NCBI RefSeq assembly: GCF_004341685.1
Contig: NZ_SMAA01000001.1
Span: forward strand, 124,001-188,000
Direction: 5' to 3'
Origin: Pectinatus cerevisiiphilus
GTDB lineage: Bacteria; Bacillota; Negativicutes; Selenomonadales; Selenomonadaceae
DNA: 64,000 nt
Shown here: positions 17,743 to 26,055 of the stretch, one piece after another
Position numbering within the stretch: the first letter of the stretch is position 1
Layout of the letters: every line of letters starts with the position of its first letter
The notes under the pieces: model-generated
Database searches by the model: none
The model's input: only the letters and a program-made list of their open reading frames with translations
What the model was told of the DNA's origin: nothing
Made by a program: the position numbers and the translations under genes

Positions 17743-19698
17743 TTGGTAATTGATACACAAAATAAACGTATAATAAAAATTCTAAAAATGTTTACGCATA
17801 ATAATAATAATCAGAGTGTAAGTAGTGCCAATATTGCCGCTTTGTTAGGCGTCAGTTCAAAAACTATAAGAAATGACATTAAAGAATGCAATACTTTTTT
17901 AAAGAAGTATGGTGCTGTTTTTCTTGCAGAGCCAAGTGTCGGTTATGTATTGAAAATTAATGATGAAAAAAAATTCATGTCCTTCAAAAAGAGCCAATGT
18001 TTTAATGAATGTTCTGGTTGGAAAAAACAGAATATTATTCCTTCTGAATATAATGATCGTGTTTCTTTTATAATTAAAGAATTACTCATTAATGCCTTAT
18101 ATAGAAAAAGTATTACCGAAACAGAATTAGCAGATGAATTATACATTAGTTTGTCTACCTTGAAAAAATATATTAAAGATATTAAAAAGAGTCTATATAG
18201 ATTTAATATTGAACTTGTTGCGGATAATACTGGTATTAGTTTGAAAGGGAAGGAAGAACGAATAAGGTATTGTATTTCTGAATATGTTTTTAATAGTAAT
18301 GATTTGGTAGATCTAGAAAAAAATGCATTTTATAAGGAAATGTTTACTTCAATCAAAACAGATGATGTAAAAAAAATACTGTTTGATAATATTCAAAAAT
18401 ATAATATCCATTTGACGGACATTGCTTTTAAAAACTTGCTAGTACATATCATTATTACAATGAAGCGTGTCGGAAGTAAAAATACAACCGATTATGAAAA
18501 AGAAGAAATGGAGCTGTTGGAAAAGTCAATATATTTTGCTGCTGCCTATAATATTGTGACAGATATCTGCACAATATTGAATGTAGATATAAAAAATGAA
18601 GTTTATTACTTAACACAGCATTTTATTTCTAGTAAAAAATTGATGATTAATGATGATACAAATGGTAAAGATATACATAAAATTCTCGTTAAGCAAATAA
18701 TACAAAAAATTAATGCCAAGATGGGAATAGATTTTTCTGAAGATAATGAACTTATTTCTGGATTGATAATTCATTTGGGGGCGGCAATAACACGATTAAG
18801 ATTTAATATGAATATTCGCAATGAAATATTGGCTTCAATAAAAAAAGGGTGTCCCTTAGCGTTTGAAATGGCCATTGTTGCTGGAAACATACTAGAAATA
18901 AATGAAAAATTGCAAATGAATGAAAATGAGTTGGGCTTTTTAGCAATTCATTTTGGGGCAGCTTTAGAACGTAAAAAAATGTTTACGTGCCCACCAATCA
19001 CCGCGATAATTGTTTGTGCTACAGGTCTTTCGACAGCAATGTTTGTAAAAAGTAAATTACAGCGTCGTTTTGGTAAGACTTTAAAAATCATTAAGGTTAT
19101 TCCTTTATATGAACTGACAGAGCAATTGATTGATGGAGTGAATTTCATATTTACTACAGTACCAATAAGCAGTATAAAATCCACCAAGATCATTCAAGTA
19201 GAGCCAATTTTAACGGAAAATGACATGGATAAAATTGAAGAAAAGCTTATTAATGATGACAATGAAAATGCTGAAGATATATTTTTTCATGAAGATCTGT
19301 TCTTTCCAGCTTTACAAGCTGATGATAAATATGAAATCTTAGAAAAATTGACAACAGTCATGTTAAAAAAAGGCTATATTGATGAAAAAGTAAAAGCTTC
19401 TGTGTTCATTCGTGAAAAATTATCTTCTACGGAATTGGGTGGTCTGGTTGCCATACCGCATGCATTGGAAAATTATAGAGATCAGTCGATAGTTGCGGTA
19501 GCCGTATTGGTAAAACCAATTGTTTGGGATAAAGAAAAGGTTCAAGTAGTGTTTTTATTGAGCATACCCAAGAACAAATGTAAAAGCTGGGAGCCAATAT
19601 TTGAACGATTATATAATTATTTCATAAGTGAATTTGGGGTAAATGACTTAATTAAAAATCCTACTTTTAATGTATTGATGGAGAAAATAAAACGGTAA
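17743..19698 (+). CDS. PRD-domain PTS-responsive regulator of the ascorbate-type PTS operon
   Basis: A 651-residue regulator with the same architecture as the protein at 11503: HTH (LGVSSKTIRND), second HTH-like region, two PRDs (His in LLVHIIITMKR, YLTQHFIS, LIIHLGAAIT and LAIHFGAAL), an EIIB-like domain (Cys in IIVCATGLSTAM) and a C-terminal EIIA domain (His in LVAIPHALEN). Its start is a TTG after GGGAGGTGAT, an almost full match to the anti-Shine-Dalgarno sequence. It sits 21 nt upstream of an EIIA gene and so probably activates the module-iii operon. The DNA is very AT-rich compared with the tetrapyrrole genes later in the window. Confidence 0.88.
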   Translation: MVIDTQNKRIIKILKMFTHNNNNQSVSSANIAALLGVSSKTIRNDIKECNTFLKKYGAVFLAEPSVGYVLKINDEKKFMSFKKSQCFNECSGWKKQNIIPSEYNDRVSFIIKELLINALYRKSITETELADELYISLSTLKKYIKDIKKSLYRFNIELVADNTGISLKGKEERIRYCISEYVFNSNDLVDLEKNAFYKEMFTSIKTDDVKKILFDNIQKYNIHLTDIAFKNLLVHIIITMKRVGSKNTTDYEKEEMELLEKSIYFAAAYNIVTDICTILNVDIKNEVYYLTQHFISSKKLMINDDTNGKDIHKILVKQIIQKINAKMGIDFSEDNELISGLIIHLGAAITRLRFNMNIRNEILASIKKGCPLAFEMAIVAGNILEINEKLQMNENELGFLAIHFGAALERKKMFTCPPITAIIVCATGLSTAMFVKSKLQRRFGKTLKIIKVIPLYELTEQLIDGVNFIFTTVPISSIKSTKIIQVEPILTENDMDKIEEKLINDDNENAEDIFFHEDLFFPALQADDKYEILEKLTTVMLKKGYIDEKVKASVFIREKLSSTELGGLVAIPHALENYRDQSIVAVAVLVKPIVWDKEKVQVVFLLSIPKNKCKSWEPIFERLYNYFISEFGVNDLIKNPTFNVLMEKIKR

Positions 19699-19719
19699 AC
19701 AAAAGAGAGGTTAATAATA

Positions 19720-20163
19720 ATGCTGAAGGATCTGACTAATGAAAAATTGGTCTGCTTAAATATTGAGGCGCGTGACTGGAAAGAAGCAATTTATAAATCG
19801 GCAGAGCCTTTATTATTGGCCGGGAAAATAAAGAAGAGTTATATTGAGGCAATTATAAATACTATTGAAGAAACCGGGCCGTATATAGTAATCACAAAAA
19901 ATGTAGCATTACCTCATGCAAGAGCCGAATACGGTGCAATAGAAAGTGCCATTGGTATTGCCACATTAAAAAAACCTGTATGTTTTGGAAGTGAAGAAAA
20001 CGATCCAGTTAAGTATATATTTTGTTTGAGTGCCCATGATAATACAAGTCATTTAATGGCATTGGCTGATTTGACTGCTTTGCTGGAAAGAAAAGATTTT
20101 TATAAAATGTTGGATCAAGCACAATCAGCTAGTGAAATTATTAGTTATATTAATAATCTGTGA
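19720..20163 (+). CDS. PTS EIIA, ascorbate/UlaC-like
   Basis: A 147-residue EIIA with the acceptor His66 in TKNVALPHARAEYG. The ALPHAR pattern and pairing with UlaB- and UlaA-like genes place it in the ascorbate-type (L-ascorbate/SgaT) family. It transfers phosphate from HPr to the EIIB encoded next. Related family members carry substrates other than ascorbate, so the name gives a mechanism and not a substrate. Confidence 0.87.
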   Translation: MLKDLTNEKLVCLNIEARDWKEAIYKSAEPLLLAGKIKKSYIEAIINTIEETGPYIVITKNVALPHARAEYGAIESAIGIATLKKPVCFGSEENDPVKYIFCLSAHDNTSHLMALADLTALLERKDFYKMLDQAQSASEIISYINNL

Positions 20164-20186
20164 TCATAAAAAGAAAGGTGATAAAA

Positions 20187-20474
20187 ATGGAATTCAAAGG
20201 GTTAGTTGCATGTCGCGCAGGGGTCGGGTCAAGTTTAATGCTTAAGATTAAGTTAAATCAAGTGATAAGTGAACAAAAGCTGCCAATCAAAATAGAACAT
20301 GGTTCACTTGATGCTATTGCTGGATTTAATGGTTCTCTAATTATTACATTAAGTGATGTAGCCAAAGAATTAGAGGTAAAGAAACTTCCTCAAGAAATTA
20401 TTGGAATAAATAATATTATGGATAAAAAGGAAATATTAGAAAAATTAAAGACGTTTATAGCGAAAAATGGATAA
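20187..20474 (+). CDS. PTS EIIB, ascorbate/UlaB-like
   Basis: A 95-residue EIIB with phospho-Cys9 in GLVACRAGVGSSLMLK, the C-x2-G-x-GSS pattern of the ascorbate family. ATG 20187 is preferred over an earlier GTG at 20160 because AGAAAGGTGAT (20171-20181) lies just upstream; the earlier start overlaps the EIIA stop codon. Confidence 0.88.
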   Translation: MEFKGLVACRAGVGSSLMLKIKLNQVISEQKLPIKIEHGSLDAIAGFNGSLIITLSDVAKELEVKKLPQEIIGINNIMDKKEILEKLKTFIAKNG

Positions 20475-20505
20475 ATAAAATAATTTATGTTAATGGAGGA
20501 ACAGT

Positions 20506-21768
20506 ATGGATTTTTTAGTCAGTTTGTTGAGTAATCCAGCCATTCTCTTAGGGTTAGTAGCTTTTGTAGGTCTTCTTGCACAAAAGAAATCAGGAACAGA
20601 AGTAATTACGGGGTCAACAAAAACAGCTATAGGCTTTTTAATCTTTGGCATAGGCGCAGGGACTATGACATCGGCCCTACAACAATTTAATACAATGTTT
20701 CAGGCAGGATTTCATATAACAGGGGTTATTGCTTCGCCGGAGGCAGCTACAGCAATGGCTCAAAGTACGTATGGTTTTGTAACATCATCTATTCTCATTT
20801 TGGGCTTTATTATGAACTTAGTTTTTGCACGGTTAACACCTTTTAAAAATGTATTTTTTACTGGTGGACATAGCTTGTTTTTTGCGTGTGTGCTGGGATT
20901 ACTTTTAAAATTTCATGGATTTAGTGATGGAATAGCAATTGCTATTGGTGGGATTCTTTTAGGCTTTTGCTCAGCTTTTTTGCCGCAACTATGTCAACCT
21001 TTTATGCGCAAAATGACAGGGCACGATGAACAAGCTATAGGCCATTTTAATATGCTGGCTTATGCACTATCGGGATATATAGGCAAAATATTTTTTTCGA
21101 AATGGGAAAAATACAGTACTGAAGATATTAAATTTCCTAAATGGTTATCCTTTTTCCGTGATTTCCTTATGGGATGCGCTACTGTAATGACCATATTGTT
21201 TTATGTTTCGGCATTGTTTGCAGGCCCAGCAGTAGTAGGAAAATTAGCAGGTTCTGTGCATTGGTTAGTATTTCCAGGAATATTGGCATTACAATTTACT
21301 GCTGGTATGTCAGTATTAATGACAGGCGTAAGAATGTTTTTAGGGGAAATAACAGCAGCTTTTGTAGCTATTTCTGAAAAATTTATTCCTGGCTCCAGAC
21401 CAGCACTTGATGTTCCGACAGTATTTCCATATGCACCTACAGCCGTTATTGTTGGATTTATTTGTTCATATGCAGCAGGGTTAGTTGCGATTGCAGTCAT
21501 GATAGTTTTTAAATTTTCTGTCGTTATTATTCCTGCCGCCCATATTTGCTTTTTTTCTGGGGGGACAGCTGGTGTTTTTGGTAATTCCTTCGGAGGTTGG
21601 CGGGGAGCAGTAATAGGTTCTTTTGTTGTAGGTTTGTTGTTGGCATTTTTACCGTGCGTTTTATATCCTTTATATGGTGAAATGGGTGTGCTTGGTTCTA
21701 CCTTCCCAAATGTCGATTACAATATTGTAGGTATGATTTTGAATAGTGTCTTAAATATATTTCAATAA
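20506..21768 (+). CDS. PTS EIIC, ascorbate/UlaA-like permease
   Basis: A 420-residue polytopic membrane protein of the UlaA/SgaT family: LLSNPAILLGLVAFVGLLAQ at the N terminus, KSGTEVITGSTKTAIGFL and a C-terminal FFSGGTAGVFGNSFGGWRGA. It transports and, with EIIB, phosphorylates an unidentified sugar or sugar acid. None of the ascorbate-degradation genes (UlaG lactonase, UlaD decarboxylase, UlaE and UlaF epimerases) follows, so ascorbate itself is unlikely. The genes downstream are a SIS isomerase and two aldolase-family proteins. Confidence 0.88.
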   Translation: MDFLVSLLSNPAILLGLVAFVGLLAQKKSGTEVITGSTKTAIGFLIFGIGAGTMTSALQQFNTMFQAGFHITGVIASPEAATAMAQSTYGFVTSSILILGFIMNLVFARLTPFKNVFFTGGHSLFFACVLGLLLKFHGFSDGIAIAIGGILLGFCSAFLPQLCQPFMRKMTGHDEQAIGHFNMLAYALSGYIGKIFFSKWEKYSTEDIKFPKWLSFFRDFLMGCATVMTILFYVSALFAGPAVVGKLAGSVHWLVFPGILALQFTAGMSVLMTGVRMFLGEITAAFVAISEKFIPGSRPALDVPTVFPYAPTAVIVGFICSYAAGLVAIAVMIVFKFSVVIIPAAHICFFSGGTAGVFGNSFGGWRGAVIGSFVVGLLLAFLPCVLYPLYGEMGVLGSTFPNVDYNIVGMILNSVLNIFQ

Positions 21769-21808
21769 TTGAATGGATAGAATTTACATTAATAAAGGAG
21801 TATGTGGT

Positions 21809-22438
21809 ATGCAGTCTAATGAATATGATAATTTAAATATGCTTAATAAATATTTGAATACATCTATGAATGAGTTGCAAAGATTTGTGGACAAGTTAAA
21901 TAAAGATGGGCTCCAAAAGGCATTGCAATTGATTTTGAAGGCAGAGTGCAACCATCATCGGATACATGTTACTGGGATTGGCAAACCGGCACATGTCGCA
22001 GGGTATATTGCTTCACTTTTTTCTTCAATAGGAACGCCAACTTATGAATTGAGTGGCATCGAAGCCGTTCATGGTTCATCCGGGCAGGTAATGCCAGGAG
22101 ATGTTGTTATAGCGATAAGTAACAGTGGAGAAACAAAAGAATTGCAATACACGGTGCAAACATTAAAAAATAATGGGGCACAGATTATTGCGGTCACAGG
22201 AAATCCTTCTTCATGGCTGGCCACTGAATCAGAAATATGCCTTTTTGCTGGAGTGAACTATGAAGGGGATTCTTTGAATAAACCGCCAAGAACATCCATT
22301 TTGGCTGAAATAATTTTATTGCAATGTTTAAGTGTGATGTTGCAACAGGCAAAAAATCTAACGATTGATACGTATGTAAAATGGCATCCAGGTGGTGCAA
22401 TAGGTAAATCTATAAATGAAACTAAGGTGAGAGTATGA
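21809..22438 (+). CDS. SIS-domain sugar-phosphate isomerase (KdsD/GutQ-like, no CBS domains)
   Basis: A 209-residue protein made of a single SIS domain: RIHVTGIGKPAHVAGYIASL, the phosphosugar loop AISNSGETKELQ and a C-terminal WHPGGAIGKS. These motifs match arabinose-5-phosphate isomerases of the KdsD/GutQ type, but the paired CBS domains that follow in those enzymes are absent. By context it may isomerise the sugar phosphate delivered by the PTS encoded upstream. ATG 21809 is used because AAAGGAG (about 21794-21800) sits 8-9 nt ahead. Its stop overlaps the next start by 4 nt (ATGA), showing coupling. 6-Phospho-3-hexuloisomerase is an alternative reading. Confidence 0.8.
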   Translation: MQSNEYDNLNMLNKYLNTSMNELQRFVDKLNKDGLQKALQLILKAECNHHRIHVTGIGKPAHVAGYIASLFSSIGTPTYELSGIEAVHGSSGQVMPGDVVIAISNSGETKELQYTVQTLKNNGAQIIAVTGNPSSWLATESEICLFAGVNYEGDSLNKPPRTSILAEIILLQCLSVMLQQAKNLTIDTYVKWHPGGAIGKSINETKVRV

Positions 22439-23333
22439 AAAGCACGCTTTTAAATGGGATTATTTGTGCGATGGTAACTCCTTTTGATGATCAACAAAAA
22501 ATTAATTTAGAAGCAACGAAAAATTTAATTGAACAATTACTACAAAATAAAATTAATGGTATTTTTATTTTAGGTACAAATGGTGAATTTCATGTTATGA
22601 GTAATGAAGAGAAGCTTTCTTTTGCTGATTTTGTTGTGCAGACGGTAAAGCATAAAGTGCCGGTTTTTGTTGGTACAGGAAGTAACAGCACTCAAGAAAC
22701 TATTGAACTTTCACAAAAGATGGAGAAAATTGGTGTAGATGCGTTATCAATAATTACACCTTTTTTAGTACCTATAACACAGAATGAATTAGTTGAGCAT
22801 TATAAAAGAATTGCCGCTAGTGTTTCTATACCAGTTATTTTATATAATATACCAAAAAATACAGGAATTAGTATAGCAGTGGAAAGTGTAACAAAATTGG
22901 CACAAGTCAAGAACATCATAGGTATAAAAGACAGCAGTGGTAATATAGATAACATTATAAATTATATACAGGTAACAAAGGAATATGATTTCTCAGTTCT
23001 CTCTGGATCGGATTCCTTGATATTAAAAGCATTAAAAGCAGGGGCAACAGGTGCTATCGCTTCAACAAGTAATTTATTGAGTAAGATTGATGTAGGTATA
23101 TATAATGATTTTTGTATTGGTAATATGGAAGAAGCTGAAAAAAACAACAGTCAATTGAACAGTTGAGAGCTGTGCTTAAATTAGGGACAGTACCTTCTGT
23201 TATCAAGAGAGCAGTATCTTTAGCTGGTATTAATGTGGGACCTGCACGTTATCCCGTTGCTGATATAAGTGAAAATATTGATAAAGAAATTGTAAAGATG
23301 CTTGATAGTTATGGCATAAAACATGTCGGATAG
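22435..23333 (+). pseudogene. DHDPS/NAL-family aldolase, frame broken at a slippery A7 tract
   Basis: The first 236 codons encode a TIM-barrel dihydrodipicolinate synthase/N-acetylneuraminate lyase family protein: GIICAMVTPFD, FILGTNGEFHVMS, the catalytic Tyr in ILYNIPKNTG and the Schiff-base Lys in IGIKDSSGN. At A AAA AAC (23139-23145) the zero frame runs on to a TGA at 23164-23166. The -1 frame continues with 62 sense codons (including LRAVLKLGTVPSVIKRAVSL) to a TAG at 23331, giving the normal family length of about 299 residues. Either one A was lost from an A8 run, or the ribosome slips back one base on this canonical heptamer. The likely role is a retro-aldol step on a 2-keto-3-deoxy acid; the substrate is unknown. 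Confidence 0.82.
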
Positions 23334-23405
23334 AGGGTTGGCAATTATGCGATAAATGCAATTACCAACTTAGGTGTATATTCTTTAGAAAGCAGGGGGA
23401 GGACC

Positions 23406-24044
23406 ATGTGGAAAAAAGCGGCAGCTTTGCAAATGATTTCGGACACGGGAATGATGGTTATTATACGTACTGATGAAGAAGAGGAAGCATATTTAATTGC
23501 AAAAGCGGTGATAGAAGGTGGGGCACGCGCGTTAGAGTTTCCTTATGCTGTTCCCGGAGCGTTGCGTATTGTACAGAGGCTAACGCATGAATATAGTAAT
23601 ATATTAATTGGTGTGGGGACTGTCTTAGATAGTGAACACGCTGCTGCCGCACTTCTTGCCGGAGCAAATATGTTGGTCAGTTCAAGTTTTTCTCCTTCAA
23701 TGTTAAAAATGGCACATCAATATCAAGCAGTGACGGTATGTGGTGCTATGTCACCAACTGAAATAGATGCAGCTATGGCAGTGGGTACTGATATGGTAAA
23801 ATTATTTCCGGCCGATTTTTTCGGACCGCAGTATATAAAAACTGTTCACGCACCTATGCCATATGCGCCTATTGTGCCGTTTGGTGGGGTGACAATAGAG
23901 AATGTTGGTGAATGGTTTGCTGCAGGAGCTGTTGCTGTAGGTGTCGGTAGTTATATAACAAAAGCCCACAAAAAAGATGGCAATTACGATCATGTTGTAG
24001 AAGCTACTAGCAAATTTATAAAAAGAATCAAAGATATTAGATGA
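23406..24044 (+). CDS. KDPG/KDPGal aldolase family protein (Eda-like)
   Basis: A 212-residue protein of the 2-keto-3-deoxy-6-phosphogluconate aldolase family: GARALEFPYAV (catalytic Glu), GVGTVLD, SSSFSPSML, the Schiff-base Lys in MVKLFPADFFG, PFGGVTIENV and GVGSYI. Typical Eda enzymes have ALKFFPAE and PTGGI here; these slightly different loops may mean an altered substrate. It would cleave a 2-keto-3-deoxy phosphosugar acid to pyruvate and an aldehyde phosphate. It lies 72 nt after the DHDPS-family gene and is the last gene of module iii. GGGGGAGG lies close before the ATG. Confidence 0.85.
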   Translation: MWKKAAALQMISDTGMMVIIRTDEEEEAYLIAKAVIEGGARALEFPYAVPGALRIVQRLTHEYSNILIGVGTVLDSEHAAAALLAGANMLVSSSFSPSMLKMAHQYQAVTVCGAMSPTEIDAAMAVGTDMVKLFPADFFGPQYIKTVHAPMPYAPIVPFGGVTIENVGEWFAAGAVAVGVGSYITKAHKKDGNYDHVVEATSKFIKRIKDIR

Positions 24045-24082
24045 CTTTGCCCTTTTGCATACAGAAGGATGTAAACATAAAG

Positions 24083-24189
24083 AAATACCCTCTGGATAGA
24101 CTGTAAATGTAGTGCCCCCATAAGTTAAACTAATTCTAGGTCTAACTTATGGGGGCCAGTACAAAATGTCTATTCCATAGGGTATTTTT
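24083..24189 (+). terminator. Terminator of module iii, interrupted in its loop by a 56-bp insert
   Basis: AAATACCCT and GGATAGAC (24083-24101) pair with GTCTATTCC and AGGGTATTT (24168-24187), with a single-T bulge and a 2-nt internal loop, followed by T residues. Removing the inserted element (24108-24163) and one AAA copy leaves a compact hairpin with a 7-nt loop. The rest of 24045-24082 holds nothing I recognise. Confidence 0.65.
24108..24163. mobile_element. 56-bp IS3/IS150-like inverted-repeat remnant (MITE-like)
   Basis: The left end TGTAGTGCCCCCATAAGTTA and the complement of the right end, TGTACTGG followed by CCCCCATAAGTTA, agree apart from one substitution and one indel. The ends are TG and CA with a run of C after TGTAnTG, as I recall for IS150-group IS3 elements. 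AAA flanks both sides (24105-24107, 24164-24166), matching their 3-bp target duplication. The centre has only about 15 nt and no transposase. Confidence 0.6.
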
Positions 24190-24366
24190 CTGACGGAGAT
24201 TTATTAAAGGTCTTATTAGTAAATAAATATATTTGCAAATTTGTTTAGTTGCCAACTTTGCGATCTATTCAAAATGATATAGATACATATTTTAGATAGG
24301 ATAATCTAAACCCATAAGATAAAAATTTGGTGCTGCTTATATTCGGCAGTTAATTATTAAAAGATA
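24190..24366. other. Intergenic tail between convergent genes
   Basis: AT-rich sequence after the terminator and before the convergent DUF362 gene. A short hairpin (TTTAGAT/ATCTAAA at about 24292-24311) is the only structure seen; there is no convincing ORF. Confidence 0.4.
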
Positions 24367-25788
24367 TTACTGCTTTGTCATGTCTATGTATAAAAGTTCA
24401 ATGCCGTTTTTGTTGCTTTGATTACGGGTGTAAGTTTTGTCCCGTGTATTTGTCCAGTGTTCATGGGTGCCGAGATTTTTTACAGCATGGCCTGTTCCAT
24501 CATAATAAGTGACACCGGATGGCGCAGCTGCTATTTGGCCTGCTTCATGCAAATAACTTTCTATTTCTGGGTGATGGCGAATGGCACCATTTTCACTGAG
24601 AATAGTCGGTTCATTCATCAGCAAATCCGCGCCGACGGAGTCGATCGCCACGGGGTCTTGCGAGACAAAGATGCTGGCCGTGTAATTATTATCAAAAGGT
24701 GGTTGCTGCCATTTCGTATTTTCACCAGTGACAGCTGCTTCTTCGCTGGGGGCAGATATTAAAGCGTCCAGCATGTACAGAATAGTTTTGCCACCGAGCT
24801 GTTTGTTAGCCATCAAATCAACTAAAGGAGTATATGTGTCCATCTTTTTATCTGTCATAAAAGGATGAAGATTAGCACCGACAGGAGGGCGGACATAATT
24901 ATCGTTTATAAATGAACCAAAATTATTTTTGGCACAAAGGGATATTCCCCAGCTGTGTCCTTTTAGATTGGCTAAATTGATAATATACGAGGCTTCGGTT
25001 ACAACGGTGGGAAGGTAGCTGACTACATCGCTGCCGTCAAATTGCTGTGACCAGACTATTGGTGCGGTCTTATCAGCTACGGCAGTATCTCTGCCTACAA
25101 AATTTACACCGTTAAGCTTTCCTTCGGTGCACATAGCAACCATGTATTTAGGAAATAAGCGTGAGACATCATAGACTGTGATATCTTCTGGACGGACACC
25201 GGCATCATCAATTAAGGAGGTCAGGACTGTTTTGAGAAGAACCGGATTAGCATAGCTGACTTGAGTTTCTCCTGAACTATCTTCACTGTATTCTGAGGTG
25301 CCGTTAAGATTTACTTTTATGGCTATTTTTTGCCCAGGAATATATCCGGTTTGGTTGCCTTGCGCTTCATTATGTTTGGTAAAAAGCATATTCCAGCCGT
25401 TGGCAGCAGTATCGGTGCCAGTGAGTGACATAATGTTTTGGCGTACCATTTGGCCGATTATTTTTTCGTCAAAATGGTCGGGGTTCCACCAATAGCCCTT
25501 GCCATCCCATGCTACACTGGCCGGATCATGTGTCCAGACTACGCGCCCTGGATATATGCCTACACCTGTACCATATGGCTGGTGGAAAGGAAATTCTGAT
25601 TGCTGGTCATGATAAATGATATCTTGGAAGGCACCGCTGGCTGTGTTGAAGACATCAGCCAATTTTGTTCTTGTCGGTGGTGATATGAGAAAACTTAATT
25701 TTTCTTTTCCTGCGGCCAGATTAACATTGGTTAATATTAAATACAGTAGCAATGTGACAGGTATAAATATTAAAAGTATTTTTAGCAA
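24367..25788 (-). CDS. DUF362 domain protein with N-terminal membrane anchor
   Basis: A 473-residue protein. Residues 1-25 are a hydrophobic segment (LKILLIFIPVTLLLYLIL) that could be a signal anchor, placing the rest outside the cytoplasmic membrane. The remainder matches the DUF362 pattern: KIAIKVNLNG, SYANPVLLKTVLTSLIDDAG, a NLANLKGHSWG stretch and FVSQDPVAIDSVGADLL. I see no ferredoxin-type cysteine clusters, which some DUF362 proteins carry. Its function is not known to me. The start is a TTG preceded by CGAGGCGAT. The next gene upstream on this strand is an exported repeat protein, after a 267-nt gap with a terminator, so the two are probably separate units. Confidence 0.75.
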   Translation of the reverse strand: MLKILLIFIPVTLLLYLILTNVNLAAGKEKLSFLISPPTRTKLADVFNTASGAFQDIIYHDQQSEFPFHQPYGTGVGIYPGRVVWTHDPASVAWDGKGYWWNPDHFDEKIIGQMVRQNIMSLTGTDTAANGWNMLFTKHNEAQGNQTGYIPGQKIAIKVNLNGTSEYSEDSSGETQVSYANPVLLKTVLTSLIDDAGVRPEDITVYDVSRLFPKYMVAMCTEGKLNGVNFVGRDTAVADKTAPIVWSQQFDGSDVVSYLPTVVTEASYIINLANLKGHSWGISLCAKNNFGSFINDNYVRPPVGANLHPFMTDKKMDTYTPLVDLMANKQLGGKTILYMLDALISAPSEEAAVTGENTKWQQPPFDNNYTASIFVSQDPVAIDSVGADLLMNEPTILSENGAIRHHPEIESYLHEAGQIAAAPSGVTYYDGTGHAVKNLGTHEHWTNTRDKTYTRNQSNKNGIELLYIDMTKQ

Positions 25789-25927
25789 AATTATCGCCTC
25801 GAATTTTATACAATAAAATAATAACTAAAATATTACCTTTTCCCTGACAGATTAAGCTAAACAAACGGTAATAGCTGTCCATAGCCAGTCATTCTTCATT
25901 TTCAAATATGGTTTAGTTCAATTAACT

Positions 25928-25971
25928 AAAGGCTTGAGAAAAGCAGAGTACACCTGCTTTTTCAAGCCTTT
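25928..25971 (-). terminator. Terminator of the exported repeat protein gene
   Basis: A long stem between AAAGGCTTGAGAAAAGCAG (25928-25946) and CTGCTTTTTCAAGCCTTT (25954-25971) with one bulge. It is T-rich on either strand and lies 85 nt past the stop of the minus-strand gene. Confidence 0.6.
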
Positions 25972-26055
25972 ATATTTTCAATAAAATTATCGTTGTATTG
26001 TTATAATATGCTACTGGATATTAAGTGTAAATTTTTCTTCAATTTCTAAGGCGAT

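Noticed and set aside
19720-21768. Assignment of the ascorbate-type PTS to L-ascorbate itself
   Set aside because: None of the ascorbate lactonase, decarboxylase or epimerase genes is nearby, and the downstream enzymes belong to other families.
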